Source: Micromonospora sp. R77 (GTDB lineage Bacteria; Actinomycetota; Actinomycetes; Mycobacteriales; Micromonosporaceae). From it: a stretch of 64,000 nucleotides of DNA. The stretch's first letter is position 1. Each line of letters starts with the position of its first letter. This document shows, piece by piece, positions 1-8,320 of the stretch. The position numbers and the translations under genes were made by a program. Where the stretch lies: contig NZ_JALDST010000001.1 in the NCBI RefSeq assembly GCF_022747945.1, positions 4,278,001 to 4,342,000 of the forward strand, given 5' to 3'. Below the pieces are notes generated by a model, which saw only the letters and a list, made by a program, of their open reading frames with translations, was not told the origin of the DNA and did no database searches.

Positions 1-755
1 TGAGTGACCGGAGCCTGGCGGCGGATGATCCCACCGCCCCGCCGCCCGGCCGGGCGCGTCGGGTGGTGCTGAAGCTCTCCGGCGAGGTCTTCGGCGGCGG
101 CGCGATCGGTGTCGACCCGGACGTCGTGCAGGCCATCGCCCGGCAGATCGCCACCGTGGTCCGCCGCGGCGTGCAGGTCTCCGTGGTGGTCGGCGGCGGC
201 AACTTCTTCCGCGGCGCGGGGCTGCAGAAGCGGGGCATGGACCGGGCCCGGGCCGACTACATGGGCATGCTCGGCACGGTGATGAACTGCCTCGCGCTCC
301 AGGACTTCCTGGAGAAGGAGGGCATCGAGACCCGGGTGCAGAGCGCGATCACCATGGCCCAGGTCGCCGAGCCGTACATCCCGCTGCGGGCGATCCGGCA
401 CCTGGAGAAGGGCCGTGTGGTCATCTTCGGTGCGGGCGCCGGCATGCCCTACTTCTCCACCGACACGGTGGCGGCCCAGCGCGCGCTGGAGATCCGCGCC
501 GACGTGGTGCTGATGAGCAAGAACGGCGTGGACGCCGTCTACACCGCCGACCCCCGGGTCGACCCCACGGCCAGCAAGCTCGACTCGATCACCTTCTCCG
601 AGGTGCTGCGCCGCAACCTGCGGGTGGCCGACGCCGCGGCGTTCAGCCTCTGCATGGAGAACGGCCTGCCGATGCTGGTCTTCGGCGCACAGGGCGACGA
701 CACGATCGTCCGCGCCGTCAGTGGCGAGAAGATCGGCACCCTGATCACCGCCTGA
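1..755 (+). CDS. pyrH: UMP kinase (uridylate kinase), start one base outside the window
   Basis: Phosphorylates UMP to UDP with ATP, the committed step to UTP and CTP; cytoplasmic homohexamer of the amino-acid-kinase fold. The N-terminal [13 protein letters not shown] lysine/glycine loop, the [10 protein letters not shown] nucleotide loop and the late TADPR motif are diagnostic. The frame is open to base 1, where TG is followed by AGT GAC, so the natural start (ATG or GTG) probably begins one base upstream and gives a short Pro/Arg-rich leader before the core; GTG at 63 would cut into the kinase fold boundary. It leads the conserved pyrH-frr-cdsA-rlmN block. Confidence 0.95.
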   Translation, partial: SDRSLAADDPTAPPPGRARRVVLKLSGEVFGGGAIGVDPDVVQAIARQIATVVRRGVQVSVVVGGGNFFRGAGLQKRGMDRARADYMGMLGTVMNCLALQDFLEKEGIETRVQSAITMAQVAEPYIPLRAIRHLEKGRVVIFGAGAGMPYFSTDTVAAQRALEIRADVVLMSKNGVDAVYTADPRVDPTASKLDSITFSEVLRRNLRVADAAAFSLCMENGLPMLVFGAQGDDTIVRAVSGEKIGTLITA

Positions 756-836
756 CCGGCTCCGCCGACGACAGCGGCCCTCCCCACGACATCCCGCAGA
801 GCCCACGACGAGCACAAGAAGGAGGCGAGGAGACCG

Positions 837-1394
837 GTGATCGACGACACCCTCCTCGAAGCCGAGGAGAAGATGGAGCGTGCCATCGAGCACGCCAAGG
901 AGGAGTTCGGCGCCATCCGCACCGGTCGCGCCAACGCCGCCATGTTCTCCAAGGTCATCATCGACTACTACGGCAGCCCCACCCCGCTGCCCCAGATGGC
1001 GTCCATCGGCGTTCCCGAGCCGCGCATGGTGATCATCAAGCCGTACGACAACTCGCAGATCAACGCCATGGAAAAGGCGATCCGCGACTCGGACCTCGGC
1101 GTGAACCCGAACAACGAGGGCAACCAGCTGCGCATCCTGCTGCCGCAGATGACCGAGGAGCGGCGGCGCGAGATGATCAAGGTCGCCCGGCACAAGGGTG
1201 AGGAGGCCAAGGTGGCCGTCCGCAACATCCGCCGCAAGGGCAAGGAAGAGCTGGACCGCCTCGTCAAGGACGGCGAGGTCGGCGAGGACGAGGGCCGCCG
1301 CGCCGAGAAGGAGCTGGACGACCTGACCCAGCGCTTCGTCGCCATGGTCGACGAGCTGGTCAAGCACAAGGAAGCCGAGCTGCTCGAGGTCTGA
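837..1394 (+). CDS. frr: ribosome recycling factor
   Basis: Works with EF-G to split the post-termination ribosome. The 185-residue length matches the family. The start region ([20 protein letters not shown]), the [17 protein letters not shown] segment and the C-terminal helix with [11 protein letters not shown] are typical. The GTG start at 837 follows an AGGAGGCGAGG Shine-Dalgarno region near 817-832. It lies 81 bases after pyrH on the same strand, and a strong GC hairpin follows it, so pyrH-frr probably form one transcription unit with cdsA partly separate. Confidence 0.97.
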   Translation: MIDDTLLEAEEKMERAIEHAKEEFGAIRTGRANAAMFSKVIIDYYGSPTPLPQMASIGVPEPRMVIIKPYDNSQINAMEKAIRDSDLGVNPNNEGNQLRILLPQMTEERRREMIKVARHKGEEAKVAVRNIRRKGKEELDRLVKDGEVGEDEGRRAEKELDDLTQRFVAMVDELVKHKEAELLEV

Positions 1395-1411
1395 GCGCCC
1401 GACGACCCACC

Positions 1412-1454
1412 CGGCACCGGGCCCGCCGCCTCCCGCGCGGCGGACCCGGTGCCG
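1412..1454 (+). terminator. GC-rich hairpin after frr
   Basis: The arm at 1412-1429 pairs with 1437-1454, about 17 bp with one mismatch around a 7-base loop. There is no U tract, as is common for actinobacterial terminators. It lies 18 bases past the frr stop. Confidence 0.6.
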
Positions 1455-1650
1455 TCGTCGTGCCGGGGCCAGCGTCCGCCGTGCCGGGTTCCCCGGTGCA
1501 GTAGGCTCGGCACGATTCCCGACCACCACCGGGTGAACGGCGGGGGTCACCCGGCCGTCGGGCCGGTCAACCGGAACTTCGCACGCCTGTAGGGGATGTC
1601 TTGGTCTTGCGTCATGTGGTGGCACTCGTACCGCGTCCGCTCGGTGCGTG

Positions 1651-2969
1651 ATGTCCCACCCCGACCCCTACGGCGCCACCGATCCCCGCGGCTGGGACCG
1701 GCCGGACCGACCGCCCGCGCTGCCCTGGCCGGAGACCGACCTGGAGCCGGGTCCGCGGCGGCGGCCGGGCGGCAACCCTGAGGCGTACGCCGAGCCGCAG
1801 CGCCGGCCCCGGCCGACGGCGGACCCGTACGCCGAGCCGTACGCCCGACCCGACGTCGACCGGCACGAGCCGCCCCGCGCCGGCCACCCCGCCCCGTACA
1901 CCGGGCAGCTCGGCGGGCCCGACGAGCACCCCGGGGCGTACGACGAGCGCGCCGGCCGGGTCGACGGCCGCTCCGGGCGCGACCGGGACGACCACGACGG
2001 ACCCGGTCGGGACGACGAGTACCCGACGGCGCAGCTCGCGCCGGTCCGGGCCGACGTGACACCCGACCCCGAGCCGGGGCGCCGACGGGCCGCCGGTCCC
2101 GGGGGCGTCGCCGGGCCAGTGCCGACCGGCCGCCCACCCAGCAGGCCGCGCCCAGCCGGGCCGGCCGCAACCTGCCGGCCGCGATCGCGGTCGGGTTGGG
2201 GCTCGGCGCGGCGATCCTGGTGCCGCTCTTCTTCTATCCGCTGGCCTTCCTCGGGGTGATCGCCGTCGCCGTGGCGATCGGCATCTGGGAGATGGCCCGG
2301 GCGGTACGCCGCAGCGGCGCCCACCCGCCGCTGGTGCCGCTGATCGCCGGTGGTGTGCTCACCGTCGGGCTGGCCTGGTTCGCCGGCCCGGACGCGTTGA
2401 GCCTGGGCCTGCTGGTCACCGTCCTCGGCACGATGATCTGGCGGCTCGGCGACGGCCCCGGCAACTACCAGCGGGACCTCACCGCGGCCACCCTGATCGC
2501 GGTCTACGTGCCATTCCTGGCCGGCTTCGCGGCGATGCTGGCCGCGGCACCCGGGGACGGTCGGCTGCGGGTCCTGGTGACCCTGGTCGCGGTGGTCCTC
2601 TCCGACACCGGCGGTTATGCGGCGGGCGTCTCCTTCGGCAAGCACCCGATGGCCCCGTCGATCAGTCCGAAGAAGTCCTGGGAGGGGTTCGCCGGGTCGG
2701 TGACCGCGGCGGCGGTGGGCAGCGCGGTGCTGATCTGGCTCTTCTTCGACGTGGCCCCCTGGTGGGGGGCGCTGTTCGGGGTGGCGGTCTCCGGCGCGGC
2801 GGTCCTCGGCGACCTGGCCGAGTCGATGATCAAGCGGGATCTCGGCGTGAAGGACATGAGCAACCTGCTGCCCGGTCACGGTGGTCTGATGGACCGGCTG
2901 GACTCGATCCTGTTCGCGGTCCCCACGGCCTACCTGCTCCTCGCCCTCTTCGCCCCGGCGGCGGGCTGA
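1651..2969 (+). CDS. cdsA: phosphatidate cytidylyltransferase, frame broken in the N-terminal extension
   Basis: Makes CDP-diacylglycerol from phosphatidate and CTP for phospholipid synthesis at the membrane. The catalytic part (about 2110-2969) has six or more hydrophobic segments and the signature DTGGYAAG, then KSWEG and [16 protein letters not shown]. Upstream, a Pro/Arg/Asp-rich extension starts at ATG 1651 but is read in another frame; after about 2085 the text continues one frame over as [19 protein letters not shown], which joins smoothly to the core. From 1651 to the stop the length is one base short of a multiple of three, so a single lost base, probably in a G or C run between 2070 and 2110, explains it. 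As the gene is essential, a sequence error is likelier than a pseudogene. An in-frame TTG at 2196 gives only the core. Confidence 0.85.
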
Positions 2970-3073
2970 GGCATGAATCACGTCGCGGGAGCCGGCTCCG
3001 TCGCCTGGTCGGGGTCGATTCGGCACCCACAGCCGGGTGTGTCCCGCTCCGCGCGTGTCAGACTGGACCCGCC

Positions 3074-4222
3074 ATGACGAGCCTCCCCCTGATCTCCGTA
3101 GACCCCGACGCCCGCGGCCGGCGGCCGGCGATGCCGCCCCGGCACCTCGCCGACCTGGACCTGCCGGGCCGGCAGGCACTCGCCACCGAGCTGGGCGAGC
3201 CGGCGTTCCGTGCCAAGCAGATCTCCCACCACTACTTCGGTCGGCTGGTGCGCGACGCCGCCCGGATGACGGACCTGCCGGCGGCCACCCGGGAGAAGTT
3301 GGCCGGCGCGTTGCTGCCCACGCTGCTCACCCCGGTACGCGAGCTGGCCTGCGACGACGGCGCCACCCGCAAGGCGCTCTGGCGACTGCACGACGGTTCG
3401 CTGGTGGAGAGCGTGCTGATGGGCTACCCGGACCGGGTCACCGTCTGCATCTCCAGCCAGGCCGGCTGCGGCATGGCCTGCCCGTTCTGCGCCACCGGCC
3501 AGGCCGGCCTGACCCGTAACCTCTCCACCGCCGAGATCGTCGACCAGGCGGTCTATCTCGCCGGGGTGGCCGCCTCCGGTGCCGTCGCCGGCTCCCCGCC
3601 GCGGCTGTCGCACGTCGTCTTCATGGGCATGGGCGAGCCGCTGGCCAACTACTCGCGGGTGGTCGCGGCGATCCGCCGGCTGGTCACGCCGGCCCCCGAG
3701 GGGCTCGGCCTGTCGCAGCGGCACATCACCGTCTCCACGGTCGGGCTGGTGCCGGCCATCCGCCGACTGGCCAGCGAAGACCTCTCAGTGACCCTTGCGT
3801 TGTCGCTGCACGCCCCCGATGATGAGCTTCGCGACGAACTCGTCCCGGTCAACCAGCGCTGGAAGGTGTCCGAGGTGCTGGACGCGGCATGGGACTACGC
3901 CGCCACGACGGGGCGTCGCGTGTCGATCGAGTACGCGATGATCAAGGACGTGAACGACCAGCCGTGGCGAGCCGATCTGCTCGGGCGGCTGCTGGCCGGC
4001 AAGCTGGCCCACGTGAACCTCATCCCGCTCAACCCGACTCCGGGCAGCCGCTGGGACGCCAGCCCGAAGCCGGTCGAGCGGGAGTTCGTCCGGCGGTTGC
4101 GCGACGCCGGGGTGTCGACCACCGTGCGGGACACCCGGGGACGCGAGATCGACGGCGCGTGTGGGCAGCTCGCCGCCGCCGAGGACAGGGACACCGATGC
4201 GCCGCACGAGGCAACGGCGTGA
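3074..4222 (+). CDS. rlmN: 23S rRNA (adenine2503-C2)-methyltransferase RlmN, radical SAM
   Basis: Methylates C2 of A2503 in 23S rRNA, and A37 of some tRNAs, by radical SAM chemistry. The cluster cysteines are C132, C136 and C139 in [11 protein letters not shown]. The methyl-carrying cysteine lies near the C-terminus in [10 protein letters not shown]. The 382 residues match the family. I chose ATG 3074 because the frame upstream is low-complexity overlap with cdsA and [10 protein letters not shown] begins the conserved region. It sits 105 bases after cdsA, as in mycobacteria (Rv2881c-Rv2880c). Confidence 0.95.
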   Translation: MTSLPLISVDPDARGRRPAMPPRHLADLDLPGRQALATELGEPAFRAKQISHHYFGRLVRDAARMTDLPAATREKLAGALLPTLLTPVRELACDDGATRKALWRLHDGSLVESVLMGYPDRVTVCISSQAGCGMACPFCATGQAGLTRNLSTAEIVDQAVYLAGVAASGAVAGSPPRLSHVVFMGMGEPLANYSRVVAAIRRLVTPAPEGLGLSQRHITVSTVGLVPAIRRLASEDLSVTLALSLHAPDDELRDELVPVNQRWKVSEVLDAAWDYAATTGRRVSIEYAMIKDVNDQPWRADLLGRLLAGKLAHVNLIPLNPTPGSRWDASPKPVEREFVRRLRDAGVSTTVRDTRGREIDGACGQLAAAEDRDTDAPHEATA

Positions 4223-4253
4223 CCGGGCGTAGCGAACGAGACCAGGAGACATA

Positions 4254-5408
4254 GTGGCGAGTCAGGGTCAGCGTTTCCGGCGTAAGGCGCTCCGCCGGGG
4301 ATACAAGGTCGACGAGGTCGACGCCTTCCTGGACCGGGTCGAGGCGACCCTCGACGGCCAGCCGATCGGCGCACCCGTCGCCTCCCAGGAGGTCCACGAC
4401 GTCGTCTTCCGGGTCCGCTTCAACGGCTACGACGAGTGGCAGGTCGACCTGCACCTCGACCGGGTCGAGCGGCAGCTGGCCGAGCTGGAGGAGCGCACCG
4501 GCGCGGCCGGCGGGCGCGGGGGCGACCCCCGGATGGCCGACCGGCTGGGCCCGCCCGTACGGGACGATCGTGGCCTGTCGCCGGTGCCGCAGCCGCCGAT
4601 GCCGCCCCGGTCGATGCCGGCGCAGGCCGGCCCGCCCGCCGACCGTTACGGCCGCTACGACGAGCCGACCGGCGCGTTCGCCGGCGGGTACGACGCCCCT
4701 CGGGGCGGGTACGACGCGCCGCGCGGCCCGGCCGGTCCCGGCCCGATGGGTCACGGTGGGCCGATGGGTCACGCCGGTCCTCCGCCGTCGCGTGGCCTGC
4801 CCCCGGGCCCGTCCGGCTACGGCGCCCAGGACGATCCCCGCTACGGTGCCCAGGACGACCCCCGCTACGGCGCTCCGGAGGACCCGCGCTACGGCGGCGG
4901 CCACGACGAGCCCCGCTACGGCGGCCAGGACGAGTCGCGCTTCGACGGCTTCGAGGCCGGCCGGCACGGCCGCGCCGACATGACCGCCGAGATCCGGATG
5001 CCCGAGCGGGAGCTGCGCGACCCGCGGGGTCGGGGCCCGGCCGGCCCGCCGGCCCTCCCGCAGCAGGGCATGGGCCCGGGAATGGCCGGCCCGCCGATGG
5101 GCGGTCCCGCCGTCGGTGGCCCGCCCATGGTCGGCCCGCCGATGGCCGGCCCGCCCGGCAGCGACCTCTATCGGGTGGACCAGATCCGGCGCAGCTTCCA
5201 GGTGCGCCGCTTCGGCAGCGGGTACGACCCGGACCAGGTCGACCGCTTCTTCGACACCCTGCTCGGTGGCATGCAGGGGCGCAACCCGATGCCGGTGAAC
5301 CCGAAGGACCTGGACACCCTGCGCTTTCCCCTGGTGCCCGGCGGCTACTTCGAGGCCGAGGTCGACGCCGCGCTCAAGGACGTCCAGGACATCCTCTTCG
5401 GCCGCTGA
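4254..5408 (+). CDS. DivIVA-domain protein with motifs at both ends
   Basis: A 384-residue protein. The N-terminus (FRRKALRRGYKVDEVDAFLD) and the C-terminus (RRFGSGYDPDQVDRFFD) both show the DivIVA-type pattern of a basic stretch, GY and a VDxFxD motif. The middle 250 residues are Pro/Gly-rich and include a tandem RYGAQDDP-like repeat and GPMGH repeats. DivIVA relatives bind curved membrane and organise pole growth and septation; this one has no long coiled coil, so a scaffold or adaptor role is only inferred. The GTG start at 4254 has an AGGAG site 7 bases upstream. It is 31 bases after rlmN and ends at a strong terminator. Confidence 0.75.
   Translation: MASQGQRFRRKALRRGYKVDEVDAFLDRVEATLDGQPIGAPVASQEVHDVVFRVRFNGYDEWQVDLHLDRVERQLAELEERTGAAGGRGGDPRMADRLGPPVRDDRGLSPVPQPPMPPRSMPAQAGPPADRYGRYDEPTGAFAGGYDAPRGGYDAPRGPAGPGPMGHGGPMGHAGPPPSRGLPPGPSGYGAQDDPRYGAQDDPRYGAPEDPRYGGGHDEPRYGGQDESRFDGFEAGRHGRADMTAEIRMPERELRDPRGRGPAGPPALPQQGMGPGMAGPPMGGPAVGGPPMVGPPMAGPPGSDLYRVDQIRRSFQVRRFGSGYDPDQVDRFFDTLLGGMQGRNPMPVNPKDLDTLRFPLVPGGYFEAEVDAALKDVQDILFGR
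4818..4940 (+). repeat. tandem in-frame repeat in the DivIVA-like gene
   Basis: Five consecutive units of 24, 24, 24, 27 and 24 bases encode YGAQDDPR, YGAQDDPR, YGAPEDPR, YGGGHDEPR and YGGQDESR. Copy number could vary between strains. Confidence 0.9.
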
Positions 5409-5445
5409 CCGGCCGGCAGGCCGCTGACGCCGCCCGCAACGACGA

Positions 5446-5476
5446 CGAGGGCCCACCCCGACGGGGTGGGCCCTCG
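5446..5476. terminator. bidirectional hairpin between convergent genes
   Basis: Perfect arms 5446-5460 and 5462-5476 (CGAGGGCCCACCCCG and its complement) form a very stable stem with a tiny apex. It lies between the end of the DivIVA-like gene and the end of the minus-strand DUF2631 gene. Confidence 0.85.
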
Positions 5477-5505
5477 CGTGTCTCCGGGTCCGGGATCCGG
5501 CCCGG

Positions 5506-5730
5506 TCAGGACCGCAGGCCGTTGCGGCGCAGCACCGAGTCGCCGATGACGATGGCGAGCAGCACCAGGGCGATCCCGATGAGCCAGATGTCCTCGACCT
5601 TGCCCTCGTGATTGCCGCAGAGCGCCATCACTACCAAGACCACCGCCGAGAGCACCGCACCGATCCGCCCCGACTTGCGGTGCCCGGGCTTGTGCTGATC
5701 TGGCGCGGTTACCGGCTCGCTTCCTGCCAC
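5506..5730 (-). CDS. small two-helix membrane protein, DUF2631-like
   Basis: A 74-residue protein with a polar N-terminus (DQHKPGHRKS), a hydrophobic helix, a conserved CGNHEGKVEDIW loop, a second helix and a basic tail RRNGLRS. This resembles DUF2631, for which Rv2876 of the same mycobacterial neighbourhood is, from memory, the reference. The function is unknown. The GTG start at 5730 has a GGAAGGAC site 8 bases upstream; longer upstream frames have no conserved character. Confidence 0.7.
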   Translation of the reverse strand: MAGSEPVTAPDQHKPGHRKSGRIGAVLSAVVLVVMALCGNHEGKVEDIWLIGIALVLLAIVIGDSVLRRNGLRS

Positions 5731-5989
5731 TGTCGGTCCTTCCCTCGCAATCGGATCTCCGGTTAGTCTGGCACGCCCCGTACCGGGCCCGGCGCAGGGT
5801 CCGACCTGATCGCCGGTGGGCCGTGGGCGTGGCCGGGACGGGCGGAGCCGGTCCTGGGCCGAGTGCCCGGGCCGTTGGACCCCTTCTCGACGGGGCGGAA
5901 CGGCACTACCGGCGTCGCGGGGCGGTGACCAGACTGCCTCCGGTAGCGTCTTGACGTACACCTTGATTGTCGTTTTGAGGGGGACTGCG

Positions 5990-7570
5990 GTGCGAGTGAC
6001 CGGTACGGGGCATGCCAGCATGCGGATCGACACGGCCGCGGGCAGCATCCTGTGCGACCCGTGGGTCAATCCGGCCTACTTCGCCTCCTGGTTCCCGTTC
6101 CCCGACAATTCGCTGCTCGACTGGGAGACCCTGGGCCAGGTCGACTACCTGTACGTGTCGCACCTGCACCGGGACCACTTCGACGCCAAGCACCTGCGCG
6201 ACTTCGTCTCGAAGGACGCCACCGTCCTGCTCCCCGAGTTCCCCACCTCGGAGATGGAGGACGAGCTGCGGGAGCTGGGCTTCACCAAGTTCCTCAAGGC
6301 GCCGAACGAGCAGGTCGTGGAGCTGCCCGGCGGCCTGAAGATCATGATCCAGGCGCTGACCAGCCCGACCGACGGCCCGATCGGTGACTCCTCCCTCTGG
6401 GTCGAGTACGACGGCGTCCGGCTGCTCAACCAGAACGACGCCCGCCCCACCGACCTGACCGTCTTCGCCGAGCTGGGCCACGTGCACGCGCACCTGCTCC
6501 AGTTCTCCGGCGCGATCTGGTACCCGATGGTCTACGAGCTGCCGCAGTCGGCGAAGACCGCGTTCGGCAAGCAGAAGCGGGAGCGGCAGTTCGACCGCAC
6601 CTGGCGCTACATCGACGACCTGAAGGCCGACCACGTCTTCCCGATCGCCGGCCCGCCGTGCTTCCTCGACGACGCGTTGTGGCAGTTCAACGACATCCAC
6701 GGCGACGAGGGCAACATCTTCCCCGACCAGTCGGTGTTCCTGTCGGAATACGCGAAGGTCGGCGGCACCAACGGCATCGTGCTGCTGCCCGGCAGCGTCT
6801 CCGAGATCACCACCTCCGGCGCGAGCACCACCCACCCGCAGCCGGTGGAGGAGTTCTTCGCGAACAAGGTCGCCCACCTGGAGGAGATGCGGGAGCGCAA
6901 GCGCGGCGTCATCGAGGCGGAGAAGGCGTCCTGGCGGCACCCCGAGGTGGACGTGCTCGCCGGCATGAAGCGCCGGATCGAGCCGCTGCTGGACGAGTCG
7001 ATCTATCTGGCCAAGGGGGTCGGCGGCCCGGTCCGTTTCGACCTGGTCGGTTACGACGGTGAATCCGTCGAGTCGATCGTGGTGGACTTCCCGGGCAAGG
7101 AGGTCCGGCCGTACGCGGACGAGAAGGTGCGCTACCGGTTCCGTACCGAACGGGCGCTGATCGAGCACCTGCTGCACATCGGCGAGGTGGACTGGGTCAA
7201 CTCGCTCTTCCTCTCCTGCCGGTTCTCCGCGGCCCGGATCGGCCAGTACAACGAGTTCGTCTACGCCTTCTTCAAGTGCCTCTCCGAGGAGCGCCTCCAG
7301 TACGCCGAGGGCTGGTACGACGAGCACGAGCGGGCGGTCGACGCCGAGGACATCACCCTGGACGGCTGGGTGGTGCAGCGCCGCTGCCCGCACCTGAAGG
7401 CGGACCTGAGCCGGTTCGGGATCGTGGACGGTGACCAGCTCACCTGCCAGCTGCACGGCTGGAAGTTCGACCTGCCCAGCGGGCGCTGCCTGACCAGCGT
7501 CGGCCACAAGGTCCGCGCCCACCGGGTCGACGCCGACACCTCTGCCCCGGCCGGCGAGGCGGTCAGCTGA
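5990..7570 (+). CDS. MBL-fold / Rieske protein, probable UDP-MurNAc hydroxylase (NamH-like)
   Basis: A 526-residue protein. The N-terminal half is a metallo-beta-lactamase fold with SHLHRDHFD near residue 60. The C-terminal ~70 residues are a Rieske [2Fe-2S] domain with CPH and CQLHGW ligand motifs. This pairing is that of CMP-sialate-hydroxylase relatives such as mycobacterial NamH, which converts UDP-N-acetylmuramate to the N-glycolyl form. Micromonospora walls are known for N-glycolylmuramic acid, so the role fits, but substrate assignment is inference. The start GTG 5990 follows TTTTGAGGGGGAC; an upstream in-frame stretch back to 5816 has no family similarity. The 259 bases upstream, shared with the divergent DUF2631 gene, must hold both promoters. 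Confidence 0.75.
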   Translation: MRVTGTGHASMRIDTAAGSILCDPWVNPAYFASWFPFPDNSLLDWETLGQVDYLYVSHLHRDHFDAKHLRDFVSKDATVLLPEFPTSEMEDELRELGFTKFLKAPNEQVVELPGGLKIMIQALTSPTDGPIGDSSLWVEYDGVRLLNQNDARPTDLTVFAELGHVHAHLLQFSGAIWYPMVYELPQSAKTAFGKQKRERQFDRTWRYIDDLKADHVFPIAGPPCFLDDALWQFNDIHGDEGNIFPDQSVFLSEYAKVGGTNGIVLLPGSVSEITTSGASTTHPQPVEEFFANKVAHLEEMRERKRGVIEAEKASWRHPEVDVLAGMKRRIEPLLDESIYLAKGVGGPVRFDLVGYDGESVESIVVDFPGKEVRPYADEKVRYRFRTERALIEHLLHIGEVDWVNSLFLSCRFSAARIGQYNEFVYAFFKCLSEERLQYAEGWYDEHERAVDAEDITLDGWVVQRRCPHLKADLSRFGIVDGDQLTCQLHGWKFDLPSGRCLTSVGHKVRAHRVDADTSAPAGEAVS

Positions 7571-7627
7571 CGGTTCCGCCCCGCACGCCGCCCCCGGCGG
7601 GTGACCATGAGGTCGGAAGGGGGCGGC

Positions 7628-8317
7628 GTGACGGGCGCGGACAGGGAACCGGGGCGGCGGTTCGTACGGGGCAGCGAGATGGCCCGGGACGCCTCCCGGG
7701 TGGAGGCGTTCAGCGACGCGGTGATCGCCATCGTGCTGACGCTGATGGCGGTCGAGCTGCTCCAGTTCAGCCCGGACGCCCCGGACGGGCACGGGCTCGC
7801 GGCCGCGCTGGCCCACGAGTGGCGGGCCTACCTGGCGTACGTCATCACGTTCGGGATCGTCGGACAGGTCTGGCTGACCCACCACAACATGTGGCGGTAC
7901 GTCTGCCGGGTCGACCAGATGCTGCTCGTGCTGAACCTGCTGCTGCTGATGTTCGTGGCGGCCATCCCGTTCACCGCGAACCTGCTGTCGGACAATCTGC
8001 GCGGCGCGGCCGTCGACCAGCGGCTGAGCGCCGCGCTCTATGTCGGCACGGTGCTCGGTGAGGCGCTGTTCTTCAACCTGAGCTGGTGGTGGGCGCGCCG
8101 GCGCGGCCTGCTGCACCCGGATCTGGACCCCCGGCTGGCGAAGGCGGTGGCCCGCCGGTTCCTGCTCGGGCCGCTGCTCTATCTGGTCGCCTTCGCGGTG
8201 GTCTTCGTCGACCCGATCCTGAGTCTGCTGGCCTACCTGTTGCTGATCGCGCTCTATCTGATCCGGGGCCCCGGCGACCTCCCACCCGCCGGGCGGGAGG
8301 CCGCCGAGTCGGGGTGA
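7628..8317 (+). CDS. TMEM175-family membrane protein (DUF1211), putative K+ channel
   Basis: A 229-residue protein with six hydrophobic segments. The first carries the family signature RVEAFSDAVIAIVLTLM (R-x-x-x-FSD), which lines the pore in bacterial TMEM175 potassium channels. I chose GTG 7628 because GGAAGGGGG lies 5 bases upstream; GTG 7601 and ATG 7607 are earlier in-frame options without such a site. It stands alone, convergent with the next gene and only 3 bases from its end. Confidence 0.75.
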   Translation: MTGADREPGRRFVRGSEMARDASRVEAFSDAVIAIVLTLMAVELLQFSPDAPDGHGLAAALAHEWRAYLAYVITFGIVGQVWLTHHNMWRYVCRVDQMLLVLNLLLLMFVAAIPFTANLLSDNLRGAAVDQRLSAALYVGTVLGEALFFNLSWWWARRRGLLHPDLDPRLAKAVARRFLLGPLLYLVAFAVVFVDPILSLLAYLLLIALYLIRGPGDLPPAGREAAESG

Positions 8318-8320
8318 GGG

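Noticed and set aside
1597..2259. Separate hypothetical gene for the frame starting at 1648/1651
   Set aside because: Its Pro/Asp/Arg-rich text is the usual N-terminal extension of actinobacterial CdsA and joins the core after one base correction.
1668..3179. 503-residue antisense frame over cdsA
   Set aside because: Shadow of the Pro/Arg-rich cdsA extension; composed of Arg/Gly/Pro runs only.
4818..4940. Possible CRISPR-like array
   Set aside because: The repeat units are in frame, contiguous, without spacers and encode a regular peptide repeat.
5951..5979. Promoter TTGACG for the NamH-like gene
   Set aside because: The hexamer resembles a -35 box, but no acceptable -10 lies 16-19 bases downstream.
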